Source of the DNA: Leptofilum sp041748655
GTDB taxonomy: Bacteria > Chloroflexota > Anaerolineae > Promineifilales > Promineifilaceae
Reading direction: 5' to 3'
Assembly: GCA_041748655.1 (NCBI GenBank)
Contig: JBGTCV010000024.1
Span: 10,525 to 74,524, forward strand
DNA: 64,000 nt
A program made the translations under genes and the position numbers. Below the pieces are notes generated by a model. It was not told where the DNA came from. It did no database searches and was given only the letters and a program-made list of their open reading frames with translations. The first letter of the stretch is position 1; every line of letters starts with the position of its first letter. Of the stretch, positions 34,447 to 45,200 are shown piece after piece.

Positions 34447-36199
34447 TAACCGCTCCCGGCGACATAAACCGCAAAGCAGTATCCCATCCCGCCAATGGCG
34501 GCGCATCGATCTTCACCTGCACACCCCTGGCTCCAGCGACTACCAGGAAATCAACGTCAGCTACCTGGACATTTTACGTCAGGCAGAAATTCGCGGCCTG
34601 GACATCATCGCCTTCACCGATCACAACACCATGGCTGGTTTTGCCACCATGCAAAAAGAAGTCGAGCAGCTCCTTTGGCTGGAAGGGCTCCACCGGCTGG
34701 ATCCTGAAGAAAAACGGCGGCTCGACGAATACCGCCGCCTGCTGGAAAAAATTCTGGTGCTGCCTGGCTTTGAATTTACCGCCACCTTTGGCTTTCACAT
34801 TCTGGGCATCTTCCCACAAGACACCCCCATTAGCTTTCTGGAACACCTACTTCTGACCTTACGTGTCCCACTTGGATCACTAAAAACCGGCAGCGCCTCT
34901 GTGGGCGCCACGGCCGATGTGCTTACCGCTTACCGCGTCATCAACGAAGCGGGTGGTATTGTCATTGCCGCACATGCCAACTCCAGCAATGGTGTGGCCA
35001 TGCGCGGCCTCGATTTTGGTGGCCAAACCCGCATCGCCTACACCCAAGACGCTAATCTGCACGTCGTGGAAGTAACCGACCTGGACAAGCGCGGCAACTA
35101 CACCACCCGCCGCTTCTTTGATGGCTCCAAGCCAGAATATCCTCGCGCCATGCGCTGCATTCAAGGCTCAGACGCCCATCGGCTAATCCGGGAAAATCCC
35201 AACTCAAAATCATTGGGGATTGGCGACCGGGTCACAGAAATTTTGCTGCCCGAAGTGTCGTTTGAGGCGCTGGCCAACGTATTGAAGGGGCATGATTTGT
35301 CTTTAACACGGCCGTATCGCGGCCCCGCCACCCCCATGGACTTTGTCCAGCTGGCACGCGAGGAAGGGGAATCAATTGTCCAGGCGTTTCATGCCTCTAT
35401 CGCCCAGCGCGGTGGCTATCAGGATAAAGTGCTGCAAGACATTTGTGCCATGTCCAACGGCAACGGCGGCACGCTCTACATCGGTGTTTCAGCAAACCCC
35501 AAAGAAAAACCGGTGGGCGTTCGCGATCACAATGGCGTCATTGACCGGCTGCAAACTCTCATCAGCAACCGATTTTCCCCAAGGCCCACTATTCACATCG
35601 ACAATTTGCCTTCACAGGGCACGCAAATTGTGCGTGTCACCGTGCAGCCAGGCCATGACGCCCCCTACGCCATCGACGATAACCGCTTTTACATTCGAGA
35701 CGATACAGAAACCAGTCTGGCGGTACGAGACGAAATTGTGCGCCTAGTAGAGCGCAATCAGAGCCAAACGGCCGAATCCGATCTTCCCGAAATTTTGCCA
35801 CCCCTGCCCCCCATTGGCCAACTCCAGCCGCAAATTGGCTCCCCAAACGTGGTAGAACCGCCCCGCACCGGTGTAGAAATTGTTGAAAGTGAAAAGCGCG
35901 AGGGTATCTATTACCACACCGTCCGTGACTTGCGCAACGGCAGCCTGATCAAAAACGTCACCCGCTCCTCGGCGCGTAAGCTGTGGCATTATGCTCTCAC
36001 CAAAGTGGAAGCCGGTACGCCCAAGCCATCCGAGATTGCCTGGCAGGGCAACATCGCCGTGTTGGATGTGCGCAAGAAAAACGACAATGTCTGGTACGAC
36101 CTGGCCATGCGTGAAAACGACACCATCCACTTTTTCTACGGCGTCACCGACAGCGGCCTGAACGATAACTGGCTGTCGCTGATTGAAAAGGCGCAATAA
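34439..36199 (+). CDS. PHP phosphoesterase-Schlafen AlbA_2 fusion protein
   Basis: 586 residues. The N-terminal ~290 residues form a PHP domain with the metal-binding motifs IDLHLHTPGSSDY, AFTDHNTMAGF, a glutamate in PGFEFTATFGFHILG and the terminal GSDAH. Residues ~310-440 form a Schlafen AlbA_2-type domain (KVLQDICAMSNGNGGTLYIG, then FYIRDDTETSLA). The last ~90 residues (SARKLWHYALTKVEAG...) are an extra domain I cannot name. PHP domains hydrolyse phosphoesters; AlbA_2 domains bind nucleic acid and some cleave RNA. The combination suggests nucleic acid processing controlled by the coupled response regulator; that is inference. Confidence 0.78.
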   Translation: MSNNRSRRHKPQSSIPSRQWRRIDLHLHTPGSSDYQEINVSYLDILRQAEIRGLDIIAFTDHNTMAGFATMQKEVEQLLWLEGLHRLDPEEKRRLDEYRRLLEKILVLPGFEFTATFGFHILGIFPQDTPISFLEHLLLTLRVPLGSLKTGSASVGATADVLTAYRVINEAGGIVIAAHANSSNGVAMRGLDFGGQTRIAYTQDANLHVVEVTDLDKRGNYTTRRFFDGSKPEYPRAMRCIQGSDAHRLIRENPNSKSLGIGDRVTEILLPEVSFEALANVLKGHDLSLTRPYRGPATPMDFVQLAREEGESIVQAFHASIAQRGGYQDKVLQDICAMSNGNGGTLYIGVSANPKEKPVGVRDHNGVIDRLQTLISNRFSPRPTIHIDNLPSQGTQIVRVTVQPGHDAPYAIDDNRFYIRDDTETSLAVRDEIVRLVERNQSQTAESDLPEILPPLPPIGQLQPQIGSPNVVEPPRTGVEIVESEKREGIYYHTVRDLRNGSLIKNVTRSSARKLWHYALTKVEAGTPKPSEIAWQGNIAVLDVRKKNDNVWYDLAMRENDTIHFFYGVTDSGLNDNWLSLIEKAQ

Positions 36200-36202
36200 G
36201 CC

Positions 36203-36700
36203 ATGCAAATTGGCATTCTCACTGTCTCTGACCGTGGCGCACGCGGCGACTACGAAGACCGCAGCGGCCCTATTCTGGCCGATATTGTGCAAAACAAAAC
36301 GCCGTGGCAGGTGAGCCATCGCGCCATTGTGCCCGATGTACAGGCAGAAATCGCCGACACGCTTATTCGCTGGTGTGCTGAAGGGGTCAACCTTATCCTA
36401 ACCAACGGCGGCACCGGCTTTGCCCCGCGAGACGTCACGCCAGAGGCTACCCAATCAGTGATTGAGCGGGAAACGCCCGGCATTGCCGAAGCGTTGCGAG
36501 CCGAAAGCCTGAAAATTACCCGCCACGCCATGCTGTCACGCGCCGTGGCGGGCATTCGCGGGCAAACTCTCATCATTAACCTGCCCGGCAACCCCAAAGC
36601 GGTGCGGGAAAATATGGATGTGCTGCTGCCCATTCTGCCCCACGCCCTGGAGCTGCTAACTGATTCGCCGAACAGCGAAAGCCAGCACCGCCAAGTCTAG
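36203..36700 (+). CDS. mog: Molybdopterin adenylyltransferase, MoaB/MogA family
   Basis: 165 residues with the family hallmark TNGGTGFAPRDVTPEAT and the MogA-like N-terminus IGILTVSDRGARGDYEDRSGP. MogA activates molybdopterin by adenylylation before metal insertion; MoaB has a similar fold and is sometimes of unclear function. The closing GQTLIINLPGNPKAVREN is conserved. It begins 3 nt after the PHP-Schlafen stop codon. No other Mo-cofactor gene is in the window. Confidence 0.9.
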   Translation: MQIGILTVSDRGARGDYEDRSGPILADIVQNKTPWQVSHRAIVPDVQAEIADTLIRWCAEGVNLILTNGGTGFAPRDVTPEATQSVIERETPGIAEALRAESLKITRHAMLSRAVAGIRGQTLIINLPGNPKAVRENMDVLLPILPHALELLTDSPNSESQHRQV

Positions 36701-36725
36701 ATCAAGCAGTAAATGAACATCAAAG

Positions 36726-36907
36726 GTAACCGTTCAGTTGGTATCCCGCACGAGGGCGCTTCGCGCCCCGTGCGGGGGGCGTATTGGGTTTTTTCAGTTT
36801 TGGGGGGCAAAATGCCCCCAAAACTGAAAAAACCCCACGATCTTCGGCATCGCCAGGCGCAAAGCGCCGAGGCGATGCCCTTGCTTAAGGTAAGGCTGAA
36901 CGCTTAC
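36726..36907. mobile_element. 182-bp MITE-like element with IS66-type ends and 8-bp target duplication
   Basis: The ends are GTAACCGTTCAG (36726-36737) and, read inward from the right, GTAAGCGTTCAG (36896-36907): 12-bp terminal inverted repeats with one mismatch. They are flanked by the direct repeat CATCAAAG (36718-36725 and 36908-36915). GTAA ends and 8-bp duplications are hallmarks of the IS66 family. The interior holds three long hairpins: 36745-36776 (one bulged base), 36786-36835 (23 bp, one bulged G) and 36846-36878. It encodes no transposase. The second hairpin with its T- and A-runs could terminate transcription in both directions between mog and rlmI. Confidence 0.8.
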
Positions 36908-36986
36908 CATCAAAGATTGCGCAGATTAAAAAGATTTTTAATTCGCTCAATCTACGTACTCTGTTGATACAGTTTTTAGGAATTTC

Positions 36987-38192
36987 ATGCAAAGCGTCAC
37001 CGGGCAACTTATTTTAAAGCAGGGCAGAGAAAAATCGGTGCTGAACCGGCATCCCTGGCTGTTTTCCGGGGCAATTGCCAGGGTCGAGGGGACACCTCAA
37101 CCGGGTGATTTGGTGCAGGTTTTGGATGGAAACGGCCGTTTCCTGGCCACCGGCACCTTCAATCCAAACTCCCAAATTCGGGTGCGCCTGCTCAGCTGGG
37201 ATGTCGATGAGCAGATTGACAAGGCGTTTTGGTACGGCCGTCTGCAACAAGCCCACAACCACCGCCAGCTGCTCAACCTGGAACCCACCACCACCGCCTA
37301 CCGCCTCGTCAACGCCGAAGCCGACGGCCTGCCCGGCCTCATCGTCGATAAATATGGTGACTTTCTGGTAATGCAATCCCTCACCGCTGGCATTGAAGCC
37401 CAAAAAGAGACGGTTTTGGCGGCGCTCAACCAGATTTGGCAGCCCAAAGGCATTGTGGAACGCTCCGACGCCGACGTGCGCCAGAAGGAAGGGCTGCCCC
37501 GCCTCAGCCGTGTCGCCAGTGGCGAAACACCGCCAGAAACCGTGGTGATTCAGGAAAACGGCATCCGGTTTGGCGTAAACCTGCTAGAAGGGCATAAAAG
37601 TGGTTTTTATTTGGATCAGCGAGAGAACCGAACGGCCGTTACCCTCCCCCATCACATCGCCAACAAAACCATGCTCAACGTTTTTGCCTACACCGGCGGC
37701 TTTGGCCTCTATGCCATCGCCAATGGGGCCGCCCAGGTAACGCACATAGACAGCTCCTACGACGCGCTGGCTTTGGCTGAACAAAACGTGGCAAGGAATG
37801 GCTGGAAACGGCCGCAGGATGAATATCTGGCCGGCGACGCCTTCGACGTTTTGCGCCACTACCGGGACACTAACCAAACCTTCGACGTCATTGTGCTGGA
37901 CCCGCCCAAATTTGCCCACAGCCAGCGAGACATCGACCGGGCCTGCCGGGGCTACAAAGATTTGAACTGGCTGGCGCTGCGGCTGCTGCCGCCGGGCGGC
38001 CTGCTGGCCACTTTCTCCTGCTCCGGCCTCATCAGCGCCGATCTGTTCCAAAAAGTGCTGTTCGGTGCGGCCGTGGATGCCGGGCGGCAGGTGCAGATCA
38101 TCCAGACCCTTACCCAGGGGCCAGACCACCCGGTGCTGCTCACCTTCCCTGAATCTGCTTACCTGAAGGGATTTTTGTGTCGGGTTTGGTAG
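36987..38192 (+). CDS. rlmI: 23S rRNA (cytosine-C5)-methyltransferase, RlmI family
   Basis: 401 residues. An N-terminal PUA domain (VLNRHPWLFSGAIARVEG) is followed by an EEHEE linker and a class I S-adenosylmethionine fold (MLNVFAYTGGFGLYAIANGA). Motif IV is VLDPPKFAHS and motif VI is TFSCSG, whose cysteine is the catalytic nucleophile for C5 methylation. E. coli RlmI methylates C1962 of 23S rRNA. A C-terminal YLKGFLCRVW matches the family end. Confidence 0.92.
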   Translation: MQSVTGQLILKQGREKSVLNRHPWLFSGAIARVEGTPQPGDLVQVLDGNGRFLATGTFNPNSQIRVRLLSWDVDEQIDKAFWYGRLQQAHNHRQLLNLEPTTTAYRLVNAEADGLPGLIVDKYGDFLVMQSLTAGIEAQKETVLAALNQIWQPKGIVERSDADVRQKEGLPRLSRVASGETPPETVVIQENGIRFGVNLLEGHKSGFYLDQRENRTAVTLPHHIANKTMLNVFAYTGGFGLYAIANGAAQVTHIDSSYDALALAEQNVARNGWKRPQDEYLAGDAFDVLRHYRDTNQTFDVIVLDPPKFAHSQRDIDRACRGYKDLNWLALRLLPPGGLLATFSCSGLISADLFQKVLFGAAVDAGRQVQIIQTLTQGPDHPVLLTFPESAYLKGFLCRVW

Positions 38193-38239
38193 AAACGGCC
38201 GTTCAAAACAAAGCCAAGAGAATGGCTCTCCTGTGAAAA

Positions 38240-38400
38240 TAAAAAACGGAACACAGAGTTACACAGAGAAGACACAGAGTTGCACAGAGAAATTAGGAGA
38301 AATCTGTCCGCAATCTGCGAAATCTGCTGATTTTCATTCATGGTGGTCAACGACAGTTGGTGTCGTCTCCTTTATTTTTCTCCGCGATCTCCGCGTTCTC
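38240..38400. repeat. Composite CACAGAG / CTGCG / CTCCGCG intergenic repeat
   Basis: Between rlmI and the cyclase gene lie CACAGAGTTACACAGAG, CACAGAGTTGCACAGAG, CAATCTGCGAAATCTGC and CTCCGCGATCTCCGCG. These are members of the dispersed families seen near 20510, 22560, 42020 and 45970. No gene is seen. Confidence 0.65.
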
Positions 38401-38439
38401 TGGGGTTAGATAAGTTTTGTCAGTCAATCAGGACCCTGT

Positions 38440-41400
38440 TTACCAATCTGGCAGATTAATATTCTGCGCATCGGCCAGCTCTTTGGCCCGCTGGCGCAGG
38501 CGCTGGCTCTGGCTATCGTTACCCATGTCAGCTTCATGAATCGACCAGGCCCACAAGGTACGTGCCTGATCGCGAGCGGAAGCAACGCCGCCACCGTTGA
38601 TGGTAGCAAAAAGGCGCAAACTTTCGGCAAAGCAATCTGATGCATTGTAAGTGATGTTATCGATGGGTAACGGCCGTATCTCCCGCCCCCCTTTGGCCAA
38701 AACCCTTCCCAACCCAAACCAGGCAAAGCCCAACGCCGAGTCGCTTTCTTGCATCGCGGCCTTGCGGTGAGCCCGCTGAGCCGTACGCAGCGCCAAATCA
38801 GGTTGACCCTGGCCCAGGAAAGCCAACGCCTGGTAGACATAAACTCGCGAACTGTCATACCAGCCAGCCATCTTGCTAATATCCTCCATCAACTTCACTG
38901 GCAAACTAACCGCCCGCTCGGCCGCAGTAAAGCTGCCCAAATCGATCAAGGCTGCGGCCAAATTAGTACGCACCTCCATCATGCCCGGCTGATGGTCTAG
39001 CCCGTTCATAATTGTCAACGCCTTGCGATACAGGGGAATTGCTGCGCCAGGCTGTCCACGCAGACGGGAACTCTCGCCCAGCAAATTCAAGGTTTGCCCA
39101 ATCGCCAGCATATCATCCAGCTCCCGATAAATCTTGACAGCCGCCAGCAGCCAATGAACCGCCTTGTCAAAACGGCCCAACCGATTATTTACTTTCCCCA
39201 GCGCCTGGTGCGCCAGCGCCAGTGCTGGACGATTTTCCAAACGATCCAGCAGGGCAGCCTGCCCCTTGAGCTGTGCCAGATATTGATCCACTGGCCGATA
39301 ACGCCCAATGTTAATATGTTGCTCACACGCCTGCTGCAATGATACCGTTAACAGGTCTGGTTCATCGAGCCGCTGGCTTGTTTCCAGGGCGCGGTTAACG
39401 GCCAGCAGCGCCAATTCCACATCACCCTGGTGCAACAGGGCTCTGCTCTTGAGCAGCAAAGCCCGCACCCAGGTCGATTCAGCATTTACCAACCAGGCAA
39501 CCCGCTCCGCTTGCAGGGCGCTTTCCAGCATGGAAACATAATCGGCCTGGTAACGTTGAATTTCGGCCAAACCATTCCAGGCGCGGGCCTGAAGCAGCAA
39601 ATCGCCGTCCTCTTCGGCTGTGAAGCGCATGATCATGTAAGTTTGGGCCGCTTCTACCAACCGCGCCTGCTGCAAAAGCAGCTGCCCCAGCTCCTCCTGC
39701 AAGCGCAGCTGCCAGACGGCATAATGTGGCATATCGGTAAGCAAGGCAAGGGAACGGCCGTAATAAACAATGGCCATCTCTATGTTGTAAGTGTCGTGGG
39801 CTCGCTGGGCTGCCATTTCATACAGCTCAGCAGCCGTCGATTTTTCTTCGGCCAGCTCATAATGTTCGGCAATAATGCCAGCATATTCCGAGATGCGTTC
39901 GCGACTTTGCTGGGCCAGCCAGCTGGCAACCTGACTATGGTAGCCAGGCCGGGCACGCAGCAGCACCGATTCATACGTGACCTGGTGCAAGATGGCGTGC
40001 TTAAACAGGTAGGCTTTGGTGCCAGCAAAACCAGAAGATTGTCTTTGGAAGATCATTTCGCGCTTTTCCAGCGCCTGTAGGGCAGTACGGGTTTGGCTGG
40101 GCGTGAGCGGTTCATCAGCGGCTTCGTTCATTTGGGATACGGCCGTATCCCAAAAAACCCGCCCTACCACCGCCGCCCGCTGCAATGTCATCCGCTCCAT
40201 GTTGGTCAGCCGGTCCAGCCGCCCTTGCAGCACAGAGGTAATGTTGGGCGGCACGCGCACTTCGGTTAGCTGGTTGCGCCGCAGCTGCCACTGCTCCTGC
40301 CCGGCAATAATTACCCCATCCTCAATGAGCACCTTGATCAGCTCTTCCACATAAAACGGATTCCCCTCAGCTCGCCGCAAAATGAGATCAGACAGATCCG
40401 CCGGAATTTCTGGCAGCTTTTGCAAAATTTCTACCACCAGCTGCTGGCTTTCTTCTGGGGAGAGCGAATCGAGGTGAATTTGGCGGCCGGGTAACGGCCG
40501 TTCCCGACGATTACCGGCAGGCTGCCCTTCAACCGGCCGTGTAACGCCAATAATGAGCAGCGGCACCTGTTTACAGCTTGCCGCCAGGTGGCCCACCATA
40601 TCCACCGACGCCTCATCCGCCCAATGTATATCTTCTAAGAAGAGCAAAACGGCCGAATTATGGGCCGCAATCACCTCAAACAAATTGGCCACATACTCAT
40701 AAGCTGCGGCCCGCAGCTGAGGCGCGTCTCCCGTTTGGCCCATCAGCTGCACTCTGGTAGACAAATCCAGACCAATCAGCTGCCCGATGACATTTGCCCG
40801 CATCCGAACATCATCATTTTCCTGGCCCATGATCTGGGCCATGCCCTGCACCAGCTTTTCTTCAGCCAACGCCGCCGGATCGTTGTCCTGAATCTCAAAA
40901 TAAGTGGCCAACATATCCCGAATGAGGGAATAAGGCAGCTGGCTAATTTGCTGGTACGTGCGACCCTTAAACACGGGCACCTCATACGGCAGGGCACGAA
41001 TCCAGTTGCTAAATTCATGAATCAGGCGAGATTTGCCCACCCCGGCATCTCCAGAAATGGTCAGAATCTGCCCCACACGGGCTTTAACCGCCTGCTCCAA
41101 CATCTCTTGCAGCTGATGCAGCTCGGCATCACGGCCCACCATGCGCGTTTCCACCCCTTCTACTCCCCGGCCAGAGGCATAAAAAAGGCGCGGCTTGATG
41201 CCCAACACCAGATAAACCTGAATCGGCTCTGAGCGTCCCCGAATAGAGACCAGCCCCAGCGGTTCCACATTAAACCGATCGTGAACCAGCATGTAGGTGT
41301 CGTGAGCGATGAGAATGCCACCAGGCGGAGCCGTTTTCTCAAGACGGCTGGCCACGTTTACGGCATCCCCAATCACGGTGACTTCTTCGCTGCTGCCAAC

Positions 41401-41934
41401 CCGTCCCAACATGACTGGACCAGAATTAATGCCTATGCGAATTTGAAGCCCCCGCAGCTGCTCCTGTTCCATTTGCCCATTTGGTCCATCCTCAGTTGCC
41501 AGCTCTGCAATGAAGTCACTCAGGGCTGCACGCATTTGCAGGGCCGCCCGAATGGCACGTTCAGCGTCATCCTCATGGGCAACAGGCACCCCAAAGAGCC
41601 CCATCACCGCCTCGCCCATATGCTTGTCTATGGTGCCATCTTGATGAGTAATAGCGCCATCCAGGCGACGCCACAACACATTCATCATGGCCAGCATGTT
41701 GGTATCTGGCAAAGCTTCAGCTACGGTAGCAAAGCCCGTGATGGTGGCAAAAAGAATCGTTACCTGCTTGCGTTGGGCCGTTCGGGCAGCCAGATGGTTG
41801 TAGGCGCTGTCGTCAATTTGGGACAGTTTTTCTTGCAGAACTGCAATGGTTGTATCAACAGCGGCATGGCCGAGAAGGAGGCGCTGCTCTTCCAGTGCGG
41901 TGATGGCCAGTTGTAGTTGTTCCTGCTCAATCAT
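38440..41934 (-). CDS. Class III adenylate/guanylate cyclase-ATPase-TPR protein, metal-site-deficient (C2-like)
   Basis: ATG 41934 is chosen over the TTG at 41937. The 1164-residue protein has a helical N-terminus, a class III cyclase domain (~54-215), an AAA_16/STAND-type ATPase (Walker A SGDAGVGKSRL ~295; Walker B-like VLLFLEDIHWADE) and ~450 residues of TPR-like helices. In the cyclase domain both metal-binding aspartates are changed: Thr64 in LFATITGF and Glu108 in DKHMGEAV, the usual spacing of 44. The transition-state residues Asn193 and Arg197 (GDAVNVASRLE) and Lys104 are kept. Alone it should not make cyclic nucleotide. The adjacent paralogue at 42219-45725 has the opposite defect. 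A possible promoter (TTTGAA-16-TATAGT on the minus strand, 41979-41952) ends ~18 nt before the ATG. Confidence 0.88.
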   Translation of the reverse strand: MIEQEQLQLAITALEEQRLLLGHAAVDTTIAVLQEKLSQIDDSAYNHLAARTAQRKQVTILFATITGFATVAEALPDTNMLAMMNVLWRRLDGAITHQDGTIDKHMGEAVMGLFGVPVAHEDDAERAIRAALQMRAALSDFIAELATEDGPNGQMEQEQLRGLQIRIGINSGPVMLGRVGSSEEVTVIGDAVNVASRLEKTAPPGGILIAHDTYMLVHDRFNVEPLGLVSIRGRSEPIQVYLVLGIKPRLFYASGRGVEGVETRMVGRDAELHQLQEMLEQAVKARVGQILTISGDAGVGKSRLIHEFSNWIRALPYEVPVFKGRTYQQISQLPYSLIRDMLATYFEIQDNDPAALAEEKLVQGMAQIMGQENDDVRMRANVIGQLIGLDLSTRVQLMGQTGDAPQLRAAAYEYVANLFEVIAAHNSAVLLFLEDIHWADEASVDMVGHLAASCKQVPLLIIGVTRPVEGQPAGNRRERPLPGRQIHLDSLSPEESQQLVVEILQKLPEIPADLSDLILRRAEGNPFYVEELIKVLIEDGVIIAGQEQWQLRRNQLTEVRVPPNITSVLQGRLDRLTNMERMTLQRAAVVGRVFWDTAVSQMNEAADEPLTPSQTRTALQALEKREMIFQRQSSGFAGTKAYLFKHAILHQVTYESVLLRARPGYHSQVASWLAQQSRERISEYAGIIAEHYELAEEKSTAAELYEMAAQRAHDTYNIEMAIVYYGRSLALLTDMPHYAVWQLRLQEELGQLLLQQARLVEAAQTYMIMRFTAEEDGDLLLQARAWNGLAEIQRYQADYVSMLESALQAERVAWLVNAESTWVRALLLKSRALLHQGDVELALLAVNRALETSQRLDEPDLLTVSLQQACEQHINIGRYRPVDQYLAQLKGQAALLDRLENRPALALAHQALGKVNNRLGRFDKAVHWLLAAVKIYRELDDMLAIGQTLNLLGESSRLRGQPGAAIPLYRKALTIMNGLDHQPGMMEVRTNLAAALIDLGSFTAAERAVSLPVKLMEDISKMAGWYDSSRVYVYQALAFLGQGQPDLALRTAQRAHRKAAMQESDSALGFAWFGLGRVLAKGGREIRPLPIDNITYNASDCFAESLRLFATINGGGVASARDQARTLWAWSIHEADMGNDSQSQRLRQRAKELADAQNINLPDW

Positions 41935-42012
41935 CAATACAGCCCGATCTTACTATACGGAGGGATTAGCAAATTCAAATAAATAGACAATATCGGAAAT
42001 AAGAATTGATCC

Positions 42013-42065
42013 ACAGATTAACGCAGATTTCGCAGATTTTCACGCTTCAATCTGCGTTAATCTGT
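42013..42065. repeat. CAGATTAACGCAGATT intergenic hairpin
   Basis: Perfect 17-bp arms: ACAGATTAACGCAGATT (42013-42029) and its complement (42049-42065), in the gap between the two cyclase paralogues. Best-preserved copy of the family. Confidence 0.85.
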
Positions 42066-42218
42066 AAAATCTGCGGATTCTTTTTGACATAACATTAATT
42101 CCAATAATATCTAAAGAAGTAGGGTAGCAACAATCGTAAATCTAAAATTGTCAATTGTACATGGTAAGGGTGCAACACCGTTGATTATGCGCTTTTCAGA
42201 CGAATTTAACAATAGTTT

Positions 42219-45200
42219 TCAGGTGGGTGGCGCGATTGTCTGGGCAAGCTGTTCGGCCTCTGCGTTTAGCGCCCCAGACCGTTCCAAATTATCACGCAGC
42301 CTTTCGTATGTGGCCCAATGGTGCAGCGTCAGCAGCAGCTCATCGGCTGTGGCAGAGCCAATTTCAATGAGCAGACGATGGCTGCGGCTAAAGCATTCTG
42401 CCGCATCAACTGCCCGCTGCTGAATCGTTGTTTGCCGGGCTTTGGCCGGTTCCTTGGCCAACACCATGCCCAAAACACGCCAGGCAACGGCCGTAACTCG
42501 CCGACCCTCACGACCAACCTGCTGTTTGCGCACCGCCAGGACCACCTCCGCGGCTGTGACCGCCTGGGCCAGCGCCTCATCCAGCAAATGGTCTTCCAAA
42601 AAGAGTTGGGCCAGACCAGCAACGGCCGTACTAATGGCCAACGGCCGTTCCAAAGCACGCGCCAGCAGCAAGGTCTGCTCCCACCAGTTATACGCCTGCT
42701 GTAAATGCTCTTCTTTACCGACCAAATCCCCCACCGACTGCGGATCGGCCACCGCTTGCAGCAGATGCAGCTGCCCTAAACAACAAGAAACCTGCATGCG
42801 CAGTACGTCATTTTCACTTTTATCAGCCTGGGTAAGCGCCTGGTGCAGGTAGGCATCGGCCTGCTCGTAGCGAGCCTGATGCATGGCAATTATGCCCAGA
42901 TGGCGCAAGGCCAGTACCGTGCCGTATACATCCCCTAAATCGCGAGCATAACGCAGGCAGCTGGTATAATTATTAACGGCCGTTTGCCAATCATGCTGTT
43001 CGAGGGCAATATGACCCAGCTGCGCCAACATCAACGCTTCCCACATGCGGGCGTCTTGCCCACGAAATCTCTGGCGGGCGGCTTCTGTGGTGTTGGCCGC
43101 TCGCTCATAATGGCCAGTCTCACGGGCAATATGGCCCAGCAGCGCCTGTATATACGCCTTTGGCAGCGGTGAGTCGCTTTCTTTGAGGTAGCTGTAAAGC
43201 GTTTTGCCAATTTGAATGGCCGTATATTGATCCCCCAACAAAACAAGCACCCAGCCAACAGCCGCCTGAGTCACCAATCGGTAATCAGTCAGACGCGCCT
43301 GGACAGCCAGCTCATCCGCCATTTGGGCCGCTTCCAAAGCCATCGGCAAATCATCCTGCAAAAAGTGGCATAAAAAGAGGCCCAGATAGCCACGCACCAT
43401 TGCCGCCTTGTCATTGGCAGATTGGGCCGTCGTGATCATTGCCTGGTAAGCATCTGTGGCGTCTTTGAATTTGGCCAAACAGCGCAGCACCTCTCCCAAA
43501 CCCTCATTAAAAACAATGCGCTGTACGGCCGTTTCTGCCAATACAGGCAATAAATTCAACGATTGGCAGTAATGCAAGACGGCCGTTTCCGGCGCATAAT
43601 CTTTGCGTGCCTGCTCAGCCGCACGGCCGTACCAGACAGCGCTTTGGGCGTACTTTTCCGCCTTCTCCAGATGGTAGGCCACCATGCTGGCATGTTGGGT
43701 CGTTTGGGCGTTGTTGTGGGTAATTAACCAGGCCGCGACGCGGGCATGAGCCGTTTGCTGCTCCTGACCAGACAGCGAATGGTAGACCACCTGTTGCAGC
43801 AAGTCGCTTTTAAAAGCATACTCCTGTGTCCCGGAAAAAGCAGAGCTTTTGCGACGGTAAATCCAGCCCAAATCAACCAGCTCGCCCAGCGCAATCATCA
43901 ACCCTTCCAACGTCAACGGCACATCATCTTCGGCACTTTGTTGCAACAACACCATATCCCAGAAAAACGGCCCCATCACCGCTGCCCGCTGCACCACGCG
44001 GCACACCGCTTCAGAAAGTCGTTGCAGCTGACCACTGAGCATTCGCGCCAGTGACAGCGTGGTAGGCAGTTCAGTCAGATTGCCCATGCGCACATACCAG
44101 CGACTGCCAGACGTATCAATAACCTCTTGCTGAATAAAAATCTTGACCAGTTCAGCCAGATGGCTTGGATTGCCGTTTGCCCCATTCACAATCATATCGC
44201 TCAGCCGCAGCGGCACTTTATCGACCTGGTGCAGCAGTTCAGACAGCAAATGGCGGCTGTCGATGAGCGAAAGCGGCTCAAGATCAATATGATGGTAGAT
44301 TTGCTGATTGTGATCTTCAGTCACCCGCCAGGACGGCCGTTTCTCCAACAGCTCCGGTCGCGCCAGGCAAACAATCATCAAGGGCAAATAGCGGCATTCA
44401 TGGATAAGGTAATCCAGCAAATCAAACGACCATTCATCCGCCCAATGAATATCTTCTAAAAAGAGCACAACCGCGTCATTTTGCTGCGAAACGGCCGTAA
44501 AATAAACCGCCAAATCTTCAAACGCATACTCCCGCAGCTGACGGGCATCGTGCAAACTTTCGCCTAGCAGCGAGCTGTCCGAAAAATCAAAGCCCAGCAG
44601 CTGGCCAATAAAATGCGCCTGGGTTAAGGCGCGTGTTTCACCATCTCCTAGTTGGTTCATCAAGCCACGAACAAGCTTTTCCCGAGCAACGGCCGAGCTG
44701 TTACGGCTATGGATTTCAAATTGGTTCACAAACAGATCGCGAATCAGGCTGTACGGCCGTTGCAACATGCCCCGATCCGTTCCCCCACGGTACAAAGCCA
44801 CCTGATCCGGCCACAGCCCCAACATCCGCTCAAATTCATACAGCAGGCGCGATTTCCCCAGCCCCGCTTCCCCCATAACCGTAACAACCTGCACCCGACC
44901 CGCTTCAATCGTCGCTTGCAAAATATCTTGCAAAGACCCCATCTCCTGCGTACGCCCCACCATGCGGGTTTCCAAAAAGCTGGTGCCCCGGCTGCCGCGC
45001 TGAAAAGCGTGCGGCTTCTCCTGCGTAACAATATACGCCCGGCCACTGTCTGCCTTGCCGTTAAAGGACAGGCCATCTTTGACCTCGGCATCAAAAAAAG
45101 GATGAACTTGCTCAAAAATCTGGTGTGAAACCAGCACACCACCCACCGGTGCCAGCTGCTCCAACTGGTGCGCCACCGTCACCGTGTCCCCCAAAATCGA

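Noticed and set aside
36713..36967. 84-codon open frame between mog and rlmI
   Set aside because: It runs through the hairpins of the MITE-like element; its composition reflects the inverted repeats, not a protein.
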